This document shows positions 26,087 to 37,918 of a stretch of DNA of 45,433 nucleotides, piece by piece (the first letter of the stretch is position 1; every line of letters begins with the position of its first letter). Under the pieces are notes generated by a model. It made no database searches. It saw only the letters and a program-made list of their open reading frames with translations, and was not told where the DNA came from. The translations under genes were made by a program, and so were the position numbers. This stretch comes from Lingula anatina (lineage: Eukaryota > Brachiopoda > Lingulata > Lingulida > Lingulidae), in contig NW_019774247.1 in NCBI RefSeq assembly GCF_001039355.2, positions 466,861-512,293 of the forward strand. Direction: 5' to 3'.

Positions 26087-28887
26087 CACAGGAAAAAAAC
26101 AAACAGATAAATACCTATTTAAATATCGTTTTTCGGAAGCATGAGACCCCACTTCTTGGTATTTCTTTAACTTATCATTTTATTATGCTATTTGAAACTA
26201 TTTGATGGCTTTCGGTTGAGTTAAGTGGCACGGGTTTTTCTTTATATTTAACTTTAAGGAAAACTTTTTGGAATGAGGCAAGGCGTCCAAACATTATTTT
26301 CATTAATTGTAAAAAAAAAAAAACATTGAGTTCGCTCTTGTTTATATACAGATTAGAAAGCATTTTGTGTGCTGCCTTTATTGTTAACTCTCGCATAAAA
26401 AAATATACAGAAAATGACAATAAGAGGCCGAAAAATCATGATTTTCTCCATCTCAAATACCAAGCAAGTAACGTTTACATTTAAATATCTGACTGACTTA
26501 CTCTATCATATTTTCAGGACACGTGGTTCTTGACATATGTTCGGGGGAAGATGGTTCCATTTTTCGAACCATAACAAGAGATAATATCGACAAACAGAGA
26601 TTTGGCGGGACTTCGGAAGTTCGACCAAGGCGATTTGTGCTCCCTCTTAATATCAGTCAAGATGTAGGTTTCTTTTACACGTTTTGTATTTTGTGCCAAT
26701 TACTTTTGAGAATTATATTTGAGAAAGTAGAATGCAAAGAGGACAGCAAAGAGTGGCAGGGTTACAGAGTTATATTCGCTTTATATAAGAAAAATAGCAT
26801 CGTCCTTTTCACAATATTCTTGGTAAAATCCAACTGCAGATAGATTTGTAATACGTCCCATTGCATATGTGTTATCTGTAACTAAAAGGGGAAGTATTGA
26901 AATTGATACTGATGCCATAATGATTGAAAGACAGCAGTGTTATTATAACAATTCCCTTTTTTAAAAGGTGGTTGGCGGTAACCTAGTTACACTTTCTGAT
27001 ACAACATCCACAGCCACCCTGTTGTCTAGCAACGAGATATATTGCAAGGAAGAACTTCTTGGAGACTTGTGTAAGTAGAATGCAATCACGTCTCATGTAT
27101 GATACGACAGACTACAATTCTGGCCAGACAGTGGTTTGAGAAAATCCAAATTATGCCCCACTGACACCGCGCCGTGACGCTTACATCACCAAAATAACCA
27201 GATTTTATTAACTTGACCTCGCAACATTTGATCGTTATCTGCTTTTGCCGCCCATTGAAACCATCATATACAACTGGGCTAGCGACCGCTTTGAGGATGA
27301 TTGTTAAGCTACTATCGCCGTTGATCGCAGGGAATCGCCTGTATTTTATCCAATCTACATTTATCATGATTTATGTTTCAGGCTCAGAATTCCCCACAGT
27401 AAACTATGACCAAATGAATGGTGTGAAATACCGGTACATGTACAGTGTAACTTTCAGCGACACTGGGGAGTTTGGTCATGGGGTAGGTCACTATTGAAAC
27501 GGTTAAAACCCTAATGTATTATGACACAGACTTATAACTGTCACAGTATGACATGGAGCACACCTAACGCACTGTGAAACAAAACAACACAAAACACATT
27601 GTGGCACGAATAACATGGCAAACTTTGTGACACAGCGTCAAGTCTTAGAGATCATTCCCATAACATTATCATACCATCAGTATCGGTCTATGTCCATAGG
27701 GATTCTCGATAAATTCCATTCAGTTTAAGCGTGCTCGACAGTAAATTACCCCCTAGCAGAATTTAAGCCGCTTAAACTAAATGTAATTAAGCGAGAATCT
27801 CATCGGAGTTAGGTCGGTCATGATAGTACTATAGGTTTTATGGCGACCCAGTCTTACAAAGGACACTACTGACTCTCAATTACAGCTCTTCCTTAACATT
27901 TGAACGTACTTCAAAATGTGCTATATATTACACCATTCATTTTTTGTAATTTCATTATATATTATTCTCTGTATAATTCCATTTAAAATTGTTTTAAAAC
28001 TTTACATAGCCCAACACATCACCACATTGTATTTTTCTTGATTCACTTTCCAGTTGGTAAAGACAGATGTTCAAACAAAGACCACCCAGGAGTGGACAGA
28101 GGAAGGTTGCTGCTTTACAGAACCCTGGTTTGTGCCTTCACCAAATAGTGACGGAGAAGATGATGGTAAGACAGCGAACTCACTGGGCAACTGTCACAGC
28201 AATTACTGAAATAAAATTCAAACTGTCACACCTTATCACAATCACACAATATTACAATTGCGCCAGGACTTACCACCTATCATACATATTACAGTTTCAA
28301 AACCCGCCTGGACGGGATATTGATTCACGGGTCTTTAATTGTGCCATTGAAATATTATGAAACATTTAACTCTTGGGTTGATTCGTGAGTTTCTGTGCCA
28401 TTGAGATATTATTTAACCCAAGGGCATCTGTATTATAAATAGCATGCAACGCACGTTTGCAGTGGCATTACGCATGGTTACAGTATGCGAATGTACTAAG
28501 TATGCGAATGTACTAAGAATGGGAAATCAACTAACGTCAGTAACGTACAGGCGGTATGAGTATAAAAATAATGATGTGGGCTTCTAAAGAGACCTTTTAT
28601 ATTCTGAGTGATTTTTGGGTATTAGAATAAATCAAAGCAGAATAAAATATCTTAAAAAGTCGCTGTTACTATAGTTGGTGTAGCTCGACTTCAATGCATT
28701 CTTGCTTGTCTTTGTAGGTGTTATTTTATCGGCCGTCCACAATGCCCAGATGAAAACATACCTGCTTGTCTTGGACGCCAAAACCTTCACTGAGCTGGGA
28801 CGAGCAGAGTTTGATGTGGCGCCACCTACAGGTTTTCATGGACGTTTTCTTGACAGTGACATGATTCGTGGTTTGGAAAAAGAGTGA
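22389..28887 (+). CDS. Beta-carotene oxygenase-like protein, gene copy 2 (11 exons)
   Basis: Exons: 22389-22452, 22931-23189, 23423-23570, 24367-24508, 24814-25025, 25707-25818, 26518-26663, 26968-27070, 27382-27482, 28054-28165, 28718-28887. Each exon has exactly the length of its partner in copy 1, giving 522 residues and the same phases. The iron histidines (H172, H231, H304/H305, H507) and PDPCK are all kept. By eye about 20 residues differ from copy 1, e.g. IIPSWLQGS for TIPPWLKGS, and HWLRRID for HWLWRID; exons 4, 9 and 11 encode the same peptide in both. The absence of frameshifts or stops in either copy argues that both are maintained. Probable role: cytosolic carotenoid cleavage, perhaps divided between the copies; that division is inference. 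The intron 7 acceptor (TTTTTTAAAAG) is weaker than its partner in copy 1 (TTTTTAACAG). Confidence 0.93.
26009..26086. repeat. (AT)n microsatellite in intron 6 of oxygenase copy 2
   Basis: About 78 bases of AT repeat, absent at the matching place in copy 1. Confidence 0.97.
27645..27856. mobile_element. Long-TIR MITE in intron 9 of oxygenase copy 2
   Basis: Same element and same intron position as in copy 1, with GGGATTCTCG on the left and GCGAGAATC on the right and a shorter centre. The shared site shows that insertion came before the duplication. Confidence 0.8.
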
Positions 28888-30030
28888 AATGAATAATAGT
28901 GGCCATCGCGGCAATTTGTTAAAGTAATTTGGACTTGATGAAAGGCTTCAAAAAGAACAAATTTAGTAAAAAGAAAACTGAGCTGATTATAGAATTCAAA
29001 GTGAAGTTTTAGGGAAAAGAGCTAGAAGAAAATATTAAAAAAAAAAAGAAACCCAATTGGAACTTTCCAGGAATGCTTATCTACAAACCCTTTTTTATAT
29101 TAAATAATGTTAATTACATGTTGGTAGGATCGAATATAATGGGCTTTGCTTTAATGGACCACTGCTCGATTCCTTGTAGTGAAGAGAGGAATTTTTTCAA
29201 AATTTCCCTTACTACTTTAAGGCTCTAATAGAAAACTGACCTCTTTATATTTTCGAGACACACTGTATACACAAACAAAGTAAAATCATCTAAATGATAG
29301 CAATCAGTTAAAACAGCAAACCGATAGTATGGGACCCTGGTTTTTGAATTTACGTTCAAAAGTATTTTGGCATACTGCCGTCGGCTATGAGGGAGACAAA
29401 AACACTTTTATATTGAAACGTCATTGTTCTCTCATATTTTTAAATATTTAATTTTATTTCATGTACTATATGTTTCTTTTAACTTTTTTTTTATAACATA
29501 AAGCATTTAAGTGATTTTTCATAGTACCATTTAATAATTTATTCCAGTTATGGTTATTTTGAAACGTACATTTTGCAACGTTCCATTTTCGCAACGAAGA
29601 AAAAAATAACAAATATGTTTCGGAAAAGTAAAAATGACCAAATACTTTGCAAATATAATTATAATTACTTGGTTGGAATCTGTTGATCTCATATTAAACT
29701 AGAAAAAAAATCAATAGTAGGTCAGTTGAAGTTGTCGTAATTGTTTGCATATTCTTATTCTGTTACAGTTTTTTTCTATTCATAATACTAAGTGTCTGCA
29801 AGGTGTACCTTTTGATAAATTAAATGCACTCATAAAATGTTTTTCTATTATTTGAATATTTATAAAAAAATCAGAAGCAAACCCAGTGATGTGTTACTTA
29901 GCAACAAAATTGAATAAACTATTTGAAGTGGAAAGTGGAATATCAGTACGTGTTCTAGTCCCTATATAGCGTTTTGTATCGTATTGTAATGTGTGAATAT
30001 ATATATATAAACCCATATTAAAATTCATTG
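28888..30030 (+). other. Probable 3' UTR of oxygenase copy 2
   Basis: Nearly identical to the region after copy 1, with the AATAAA at about 29905 kept; around 29997-30009 an AT run replaces the AATAAACCC of copy 1, removing the second candidate signal. Confidence 0.4.
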
Positions 30031-30055
30031 TGTGTTGTGCATGACGTTTATTGTN

Positions 30056-30179
30056 TTAGATAAATTACTACTACAATTTTCCATTAAACGGATTAATTAT
30101 ATTCTATATATATATATATATATATATATAGAATATAATTAATCCGTTTAATGGAAAATTGTAGTAGTAATTTATCTAA
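30056..30179. repeat. Perfect-looking inverted repeat beside an undetermined base
   Basis: Left arm TTAGATAAATTACTACTACA (from 30056) and right arm ending TGTAGTAGTAATTTATCTAA (to 30179) are inverted copies of about 48 bases around an (AT)n centre. Unit 1 has only the right arm (about 15003-15056). The left arm starts right after the N at 30055, so an assembly artefact is likely. Confidence 0.85.
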
Positions 30180-30317
30180 TGTGGCTATGTAATTATCTAT
30201 ACGTTTGTTTGAAATATTAGTATATCCAAATTTTGAAATGCTTTATCAAACAGGTAAATACATGATTTGACTATGTTGAAATGTCAACATAACTGTTTAA
30301 CTTTACGAAAAGTATCA

Positions 30318-30361
<44 letters not shown>

Positions 30362-31270
30362 CACACATACGGAACACACACATACTCCAGATTAGCCATT
30401 TCATATTATTAACTTTTAAGAAATAATCGAAATGAGACCAAAATTCACTAGTGCATAAAGGTAAGTGTGCTGTCTTGGTATACTGACCCCATGAACACGT
30501 ATAGAAATGGCCTTATCATCTACAACCAAGGGTGAACCACCTGTCTTATTCCCTCCCGGTGGGGGTTAAAAAGGATAAGAAATATTTTGATTTTAAGGTA
30601 TCAATAGTAGATGGGCCATTCACCACTGAAGCTATATATATAGTTAGTCTGAAACCAGGAAAGCCACCGTGTTTGTGTGCCTCTACTTGTGCGGGTAAAC
30701 TTTTCAACAAGGACGTGGGCAACTGTGCGTATGCATGCTAACAGCTCACAATTTTTTTAAGTAAAGGAATGTTCACTTATTGCAATTCCTGTTTAACTCT
30801 TTCTTAAATTTGTTTCAAAATAAGTTTTTTATATCATCATAAAAAATAAAGAGAAGCGTTTCATTTCTGTTCCGTTCAGTAACCATCTACCCGGTAGCAT
30901 CATGTATTGAAACCCTTCCTCGATCTGAAGAGGAACTAACAGAAGTACTGAAAAATTAATTACATGATTACTATACAGTAAACATACTCATCAGATCATT
31001 CGACGAATGATTTTTTAAAAACTATTTCTTCTAAAGAGTATGAAAGTCGAACCCCCTTCAGGACCCCCCCCCCCAACTCACATCCCTGACCTCGTGTCAC
31101 CCGTGTTCAACATGTGTCACTGTAAACTTTTATCTCAGCGCCGTGTCACCATTCGTGCAGCGCCGTGTCACCATTCGTGACTTACACCACTGGGATTCTG
31201 TTTAGATCAGACTTGTCTCTGAGCTAGTCTATACGAACCCCAGTTTAACTCCCCCTACTGGGATTTCACG
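30180..31270 (+). promoter_or_regulatory. Upstream region of VWC gene copy 2
   Basis: Almost the same as the region before copy 1, including the (TC)n run (30322-30358). Just before the gene a segment of about 19 bases (CAGCGCCGTGTCACCATTCG) is present twice in tandem (about 31137-31155 and 31158-31177), once in unit 1. The repeat falls in the block also kept in unit 3. Confidence 0.5.
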
Positions 31271-32349
31271 ATGAAGACGTTGTTTTTATTGCTGACCTTG
31301 GGTTTGACCGTATCCGCACTGGTAAGTTGCAGTTGTCTTTTGAGATTTTTATTTATTTTGTTTTTAAATTTATTCTTATTTTCTTCATTTTGAATGTTTA
31401 GTCACTGAAATGACAGTAGTTTACTGATTAAAGGTATCCTGTCGGACGTTTTCAAGAAAAATCGAACTTCCATCTGAAAAGAAATTTGATTTTTTCCTGC
31501 CCACAAATAATTGCATGGTCAGTCCATGTACTTCGATTCAACATTTTACACCATTTTAATCAAATAATTTTATTGCATCTCAATGAATGAACCGTTGTTT
31601 AGATTGCTTTGTCTTAAAGTACATCTCAGAATGGAATATCGAAGTCAGGTACCATAATAAGAGGGGTTTTATCGTAATTAAATCTGTATTATACACATAG
31701 AAAATGCATGTTTGACTTAGGAAGTTTCCAAACTCGTAAATTCTCTCCATGTGTTGATTTTTGAAACATTACAATACTTGAGATACTCATTTACATGGTA
31801 CAGTGTATAATATGTCATGTTCTCTTCGAAATCCAGCAAAATGGTAGGACAAAACAAGGCAAGCGACAGGGTAAAACGGCCGAAAGGTTCAATGACAGAA
31901 AGTGGAGCTTTGTTTGCAACTATGATAGCGACGGCGCACTCCCAAGAGGGTCTAGAATACCGTGCAGATGGATAGATGTCACTAGAGGCAACTACGAGAC
32001 CGCCATATACAACTCTGATAATATCGATCAGCACAACCCAAAAAATGGTCACAATAAGGGAAAGAAGACGCAAAAACAAGAGAATTATATCATCCATTCT
32101 TCCTACCTTGCCCTCGGAGATCCTGCGCCCAAGCAACGTGAAACTCGCCTCAAATCGCCCAAAGAACCAAAGAACTCAAAACCCGACCCAAACAAAACGG
32201 AAACTACTCAAGGGAATCCTTGTGACCCAAATCCGTGTCCTAAAGACGCCAAAGGCAAAGCAGTAAAATGTCAAGTAAATCCTAAAGAGAATACGTACAA
32301 ATGTAAAATACCAAAAAGTAAGTTATTCTGGGAATTTCTTGTTTTTTTC

Positions 32350-32382
<33 letters not shown>

Positions 32383-35300
32383 CGGGAAGGGGGGTGGGCT
32401 GGGAGATGTACATGCATGTACTTTATAATTTTACTTAGAAGCTAATCTGCTTTTATATTATGCACATGTTGCTTTATTAAAACAAGCTAGCTGGCATGTC
32501 TAACGACGATCGGATTTTATATGCCAGTGTAAAGCGCTGAGACGCACGTGTAGCGCGGTTTTAGGAAATGCATTATTATTATTATTATTATTATTCATTA
32601 TTATTATTATTATAAGACCGTTGCTATTATATAGATGCACCTACTGTAATAGGCATCTTGAAATGAAAAAGTGGCAGTGCTACAAACATATAAAATATAT
32701 ATTAAAAAGACACCTGGCATACTATGAAGAAGCCACATGGGCTACCAACTGTAGACGTAATTAACTCTCAAAGAACCTGTTTAACTGTACGTTTTCATAT
32801 GTGTCCAATATGCTGCGTTATCATATCCTTCCCAGGGTTTGTATGAAGTAATTTGTTCCTTGCGTATCCTTGTAGATCCAAAAAGTACGTTAAGCAAAAC
32901 TTTAGAAACATTACGGCCTCTGTTCGGAAACGTTTACCCTTGGTCCTGCAAACTGTTAAAGAATGATAATTTTTCGAAATGTAAGATGATTCGAAATGTA
33001 CCTTATCGTATTATTGTTTGATGAATTGTCGCCGTGTACTTTACATACATGTAACTTAAGATATTTTGCCTCTAACTTTATTTAAAAGAATTTATGCATT
33101 TAAGATGTATATTTTGCATCTTTCTTGCTGTCTTGTATACATAGTCTTTCTAGTTGTTTTGGAATTTTAAAGGGTTTTGAATAAGTTGTCGACAGTGAGC
33201 GTATCAATAATTCTAACACATGAAGGGATTGCATTGAAAAGCTTAGTTAATTCATTTTACATTAATACTGTTGAAAGAAATATTGGTTTTAAAAACAAAA
33301 AGAAGTCCATCATTAACCCTGTCAGAAGTCGCAGGGAGTATGGTTTCCTTTCATACCTATTGGTGCCGCGCGCAAAAGCTTTCTCTTTTCTGCTTTCAAA
33401 TCAGAGAATGCAAAGACTCTTAGATAAACAGAGAATTATTGTATTTCAGTCTTGAATTATCTTCGATCTTGCAATATTAAAGATGCACATGAAGTCGAAT
33501 TTCTGCCACAAAAGTCAACCATATGCCAGCATTTAGTTTCAAGTAGTATAACTAAGAGAATTACCAAAATGCGTTGTTTAATTTTACCAAAAATGATATT
33601 TGAACGGATTTTTCTGCTAGCATTCTGTGCTGTATATCAATGGGGCAGAAAAGTAAATCACGAAAATAGGTTAAATTTCTGACCAAAAATTCAAAAAGCT
33701 TTTTAATGTCAAGTGATTTATTCATTTTATTCATTGGCATGTCGAATTTATTTGCGTCGTATAAGAAACTCGTAGAAGTGGTTTATATTTGTCACTGGGA
33801 AGTAACGCTCTACCGATGCTTGGTTCGCATGTACCTTTAAATGATAGATTATCGATACTATTATAAGTATTGGCATTGCCATTGAACACCGGGACGTTAT
33901 GTTTCTTACAGACACGTGCGTTGTGGATGGAGAACTCTTGGCAAGAAACAAGAAGAGAGTTATTGGGTGCAAGTCTTGTGTGTGCCGTCTGCCAAACATA
34001 GAAGAACCAGTCTGTAGTAGCATGTAAGTCAATTGTTATTTTCCCTCTCCCTCTCTCTTCAGAGTGGTCGTCACCCATAAATTAACCAACACAACTGGTA
34101 ATGGTTATAATAAAATGAGTACACTTTGTTTTTTCATCAGAATTTGCTAATAAAAATGGGTGCGCATCCTCTTCCTTCTATAACAAACTCAAATAATTAA
34201 GATAAAACATCGACAAGGTAAGTTTTGGTATATGCGATATGCATACTGTAACTCGAGCTTCTGCAAGTAAATTCTAAATTTGAAAAATCATAACAATGCA
34301 TTATTCCAGCTGTAAATCATGGAACCCTGCTCTGATACCATCTGCGTGTAAACTTATCACACCTCCTGGTAAATGCTGTCAGGAACTCGACTGTAGCGGG
34401 TCCGGGGCAGCCAATGCTGTCTCAACAAAGAAAACAACGCCATCTATCGTCACGAGTACCGCTGCTCCCAAGAACCCGTGTGAACCAAACCCTTGTCCCA
34501 AAGACGCTAAAGGTAACCCGGTAGAATGTGAAGTGAGACCTATAGAGGGGACATACAAGTGTAAAATACCTAAGGGTAAGTGAGAACTGAATTAAAAAAA
34601 GGAATTGTTGCTTGTTTTTTAGAACATACAATTATTTGACATCGTTGTCGGATTTTCTTTATTCATGCTTGTTATTGCCCACGTTACTTGCCATTCTTTG
34701 TTTTAAAGGTTTTGAAATGTACACACTTTGTGGCACTAGGGCATTCAAAGTTGCAATGACAAAACTAAATGAAATTCGTTTGGACATGCGCATTTTATGA
34801 GCATGAACAGGTGTTTTTTTAACCTGATCACATGTGCACGTAGGTGCTAAAACGTGCGGTGCCGTACCGACAACGTTTTAACTTCCAATGATGGCCTATG
34901 GATGGGAGGCAACAACCGAAAAAGAAAAAAACACTGAAAGGGTTCCGTGCAAGCCATTTTCAAACAAACAAAAAAAAAACGTTTTTCTCGACCTGTTATC
35001 AAGGTCTTATCGGAAAAATGATACCACAACTGTACTGTACCTATTGTTTTCATAAAGGCTGCAGCAATTCGACACTTGTTATATCATAAAATTAAAAAAA
35101 TAATCGTGTGCGTTGCAGATGTAACCAAAATTTTAAGTTGTGGGGTTGTCTTGATGCATTGGCACATGGTCGAATTCAAACCGATTAGCCCAGCTATATT
35201 TCTTACAGATACGTGTACTGTGGATGGAGAGGTCTTGGCACTGAATGAGAGGAGAGTAATTGGGTGCAAATCTTGTGTCTGTTTTCGGGTTCTTACTTTG

Positions 35301-35383
35301 AGATTGTACTATTGCGATGATACGTAAGTTCCTTCCTCTCTTTCTCTCTCTCTCATTACTCCCTCTCCCTTTTCTCTCCCTCA

Positions 35384-35424
<41 letters not shown>

Positions 35425-36263
35425 TCTCTCTCTCACACACTCTCTCTCTCCGTTTATAGTGATAACCTGTGAAATTTGCCAAGACAACCTGTCACTTGTT
35501 TAATTGATTATTTTAAGTGTCTGTGCTTGAATTTAAATCTAAATCCACTCACTCCAGTTGCTCAACATCCACCGCTACAACCACCGAACCAACCACGACC
35601 ACAGCGGTACCAACCACAACCACCGCGACAACCACAACAACAACCACCGTACGAACAACTACCTTGAAGGAACCCACAACAAAAACCAGCGAGGCAACCA
35701 CGGCTACGATGAAACCGACCAAAGCAGCCACCGTACCAACCACTACCACAGCAAATCCCACAACCAAAGTTATACCCACAACCACCCTGGCGCCCCTGAA
35801 CCCCTGTGAACCAAACCCGTGTCCCAAAGACGCCCATGGTCAGCCTATTGCCTGTCAAACGAAACCTGCAGATGGCACACACGAGTGTATAAAACCAACA
35901 GGTCAGTAACTTTTGCAGCTGTTACAGGTTTTACATTTCTATTGGACTATTCTGTTAAAATGAATGTATGGATACAACGGTTTTGATTACGTATTTGAGT
36001 CGTAAAGTTCGTCTGATTTTGAAATTATAGCCGCAAACTATCTTTGAAAACAATGGCTTTTTCAGAGAAACGAGGGCTTCGTACTTAAATGATGTAATAC
36101 TTTAGCACCTGTTTAATGATCAATACAATGGGACTTCATTAATAATTCCAGATATGTGTATGGTAGATGACGAGCTGCTGGCTCGAGCAGAGAGAAGAAT
36201 TATTGGCTGCAAGAACTGTATCTGTCTTAACCCTAGCGCTAACTTTGCGTTCTGTGAGTCAAC

Positions 36264-36319
<56 letters not shown>

Positions 36320-37493
36320 TGCCCTAAAACGTTATTATCAACTATCGGCTGCTGATACCAGCAAAAGACATTTAACATTAAGATATTTATCCAAGCCTTC
36401 AAATTGTTCTATTGACTCTAGATCTGACACGTGTAATATTGTAGGTGTAAGCCGTGGACCTCTGATCAGATTCCCCCCGGCTGCCAGCTTATAACGCCTC
36501 CTGGAAAATGTTGCCAAGAACTTGACTGTAGCGGGGCTGCAGTGACCAATACAGTGCCAACGAAAACCGTACCTGTAACAACGACCCAAATTCTCACGAA
36601 CCCCTGTGAGCCAAACCCATGTCCCAAAGATGCCAAAGGGCAGCCTGTTGCCTGTCAAGTGAAACCTGCAGACGGGAAACATGAGTGCCTTAAACCAGAT
36701 GGTAAGTTCTTTCTGCACATAACCGTTTTGTCAGACTGATTTTTAAGGATTTCTGGTTTATTTCATTTGTCTATTGGCTCACGTTTGAACGATATCTTGA
36801 AATTGCACTGATGCCATGGCTCTGATGTTACCCGTGTTGAATTTAAGTGAGTACGGGTGTGTATAAACTATATAAAAAGAATACACTAAAGTAACTATCA
36901 CAAAATCTGTCATGTCTTTTAAAGTGTACATATGTAGATAAGTTGGACGGTGTACAAACCGGAAGGTAGACTATCACAAAAATAAATGTTCAATGCATCT
37001 AGAAACCGACACAAGTGATGAGCATTTTCTGTCATGTTCTGAGACAGATACTCTCACCTTATTATTACAGATATGTGCATGGTGGATGACGAGCTGTTGG
37101 CTCGGGCAGAGAGAAGAGTTATTGGCTGCAAGAATTGTATATGTCTTAACCCCAGCGCTAACTTTGCATTCTGTGAGTCAACGTAAGTCTTTCTCCTTCC
37201 CTATCTCTGCTTCTCTCTCTTTCTCAAAAGCATACGCTTACAAGCATCCAATACTGTCAAATTAAAGACATCTTTGTTGCCGTGAACTAGGGGGTAATAT
37301 GATGATCTATCGTAATATGTGCATTGTGCGTTGACTCTCTTAACTTTGATTATACACTTTGATCTTTCACACTAGATGTAAACCGTGGACCCCTGATCAG
37401 ATTCCACCTGGCTGCAAGCTAGTAACACCTCCTGGAAAATGTTGCCAAGAACTCGACTGTAGCGCGGTGGCAGCGGTTTCTTTGGGAAAATAA
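31271..37493 (+). CDS. Secreted VWC-repeat protein, complete copy (10 exons)
   Basis: Exons: 31271-31321, 31837-32317, 33912-34023, 34310-34575, 35209-35323, 35558-35901, 36152-36263, 36445-36701, 37071-37182, 37376-37493 (TAA at 37491). All are GT-AG with matching phases; 655 residues. Domain order: signal peptide MKTLFLLLTLGLTVSA; a unique N-terminal domain (WSFVCNYD..., RIPCRWIDVTRGNYET) with a Lys-rich linker; then four module pairs. A full pair is a VWC domain (TCxxDG, GCKxCxC, GKCCQELDC) coded by two exons, followed by a Ser/Thr linker and a four-Cys module, NPCxPNPCPKDA. VWC domains often bind BMP-type ligands or build extracellular matrix, so a secreted matrix or signalling-modulator role is possible but not shown. 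Module 2 lacks its second VWC half. AATAAA at 37648 is a candidate poly(A) signal. Confidence 0.88.
31837..32317 (+). CDS. VWC copy 2, exon 2: unique N-terminal domain and first PNPCP module
   Basis: After a basic start (KQGKRQGK) comes FNDRKWSFVCNYD and IPCRWIDVTRGNYETA, a short two-Cys domain that I do not recognise. A Lys/Pro-rich linker follows, then NPCDPNPCPKDAKGKAVKC and TYKCKIPK. The exon is 481 bases, the same as in the third gene (40127-40607), although the sequences have diverged clearly; the two-Cys domain and PNPCP module are the best-kept parts. Confidence 0.85.
32318..33911 (+). other. Long intron 2 of VWC copy 2
   Basis: Contains a T run (32342-32382), a segment with AAAGCGCTGAGACGCACGTG and TAGCGC followed by (ATT)n (32515-32613) that resembles the tail of a SINE or LINE, and about 1.2 kb with nothing recognised. 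The open frames at 33177-33682 show no known domain. Confidence 0.6.
32515..32613 (+). repeat. SINE/LINE-like 3' tail with (ATT)n
   Basis: AAAGCGCTGAGACGC ... TAGCGCGGTTTTAGGAAATG followed by an interrupted ATT repeat. Many invertebrate SINEs and their partner LINEs end in an 'AAGCGCT...GCGC...(ATT)n' pattern; the head of the element is not visible. Confidence 0.5.
33912..34575 (+). CDS. VWC copy 2, module 1
   Basis: Exon 33912-34023 gives (N)TCVVDGELLA, RVIGCKSCVC and EEPVCSS. Exon 34310-34575 gives CKSWNPALIPSACKLITPPG, KCCQELDC, a Ser/Thr linker and NPCEPNPCPKDAKGNPVEC. Ten Cys complete one VWC domain; four Cys make the PNPCP module. Entry and exit are both phase 1. Confidence 0.88.
35209..35901 (+). 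CDS. VWC copy 2, module 2: half VWC fused to a Thr-rich mucin-like segment
   Basis: Exon 35209-35323 gives the first VWC half (DTCTVDGEVLAL, RVIGCKSCVC, ...LYYCDDT). In exon 35558-35901 the second half (CxxW...GKCCQELDC) is absent: the exon goes straight from one Cys into about 75 residues of mainly Thr, Pro, Lys and Ala, then NPCEPNPCPKDAHGQPIAC. The Thr-rich part is a likely O-glycosylation site. The partner exon in the third gene still has the second half, so this looks like an internal deletion that kept the frame. Confidence 0.85.
35331..35451. repeat. (CT)n/(CA)n microsatellite after a half-VWC exon
   Basis: CT-rich from just after the donor at 35324, then a CA run (35385-35421) and more CT. 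Confidence 0.95.
36152..36701 (+). CDS. VWC copy 2, module 3
   Basis: Exon 36152-36263: DMCMVDDELLARAERRIIGC, KNCICLNPS, FAFCEST. Exon 36445-36701: CKPWTSDQIPPGCQLITPPG, KCCQELDC, short Thr/Val linker, NPCEPNPCPKDAKGQPVAC. Complete VWC plus PNPCP. Confidence 0.88.
36267..36314. repeat. (TC)n microsatellite directly after a splice donor
   Basis: Starts within GTAAGTCTCTC at the end of exon 36152-36263. Confidence 0.97.
37071..37493 (+). CDS. VWC copy 2, module 4 (terminal, no PNPCP)
   Basis: Exon 37071-37182 is nearly the same as the first exon of module 3 (DMCMVDDELLARAERRVIGC). Exon 37376-37493 completes the VWC (CKPWTPDQIPPGCKLVTPPG, KCCQELDC) and ends SAVAAVSLGK-stop, so the protein closes on a VWC domain without linker or PNPCP. 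Confidence 0.88.
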
Positions 37494-37918
37494 AATGCAG
37501 TGCCGCCATCTGCAGTGTATCAGACGAATAAGCAACAGCATACAATATACATTGAACATTTATTTGGGATAAACGTTAAATAAGGTGACACAGTTATGTA
37601 AGTTACATAAGGCAAATGAATTATACTTTTCTCACCATGTCAAACTTAATAAAAACAGCACTTTGCGTGAGAAGAAAAGCCTTGAATGTTAATTATATAC
37701 AGTCCTTGAGATAAATCGTACAAATTCCAGTTAAATACCAGTCTCTATAAGAATCAGAAAAATAACACGTGGCATTATGATATGACCCCGTAAGACTTGG
37801 CTTGTGTAGAACTATGTCTAAATCTTATAAATTAAACCCTCAAAGTTGAACATTAATTAATTTATCTATAACAGAGCTTCAGATTTGAACTCCACCATGC
37901 TTTATTGAAAGTTTAAGT
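37494..37918 (+). other. 3' region of VWC copy 2
   Basis: Probable 3' UTR with AATAAA at 37648-37653, then sequence without a recognised feature up to the oxygenase relic. Confidence 0.4.

Noticed and set aside
33177-33682. Two open frames (92 and 76 codons) in intron 2 of VWC copy 2
   Set aside because: No recognisable family, no Cys pattern like the surrounding gene, and the exons on both sides join in phase without them.
35549-35882. Long antisense frames rich in Val or Gly/Cys
   Set aside because: Shadows of the Thr/Pro-rich coding exon 35558-35901, whose sense frame has splice and homology support.
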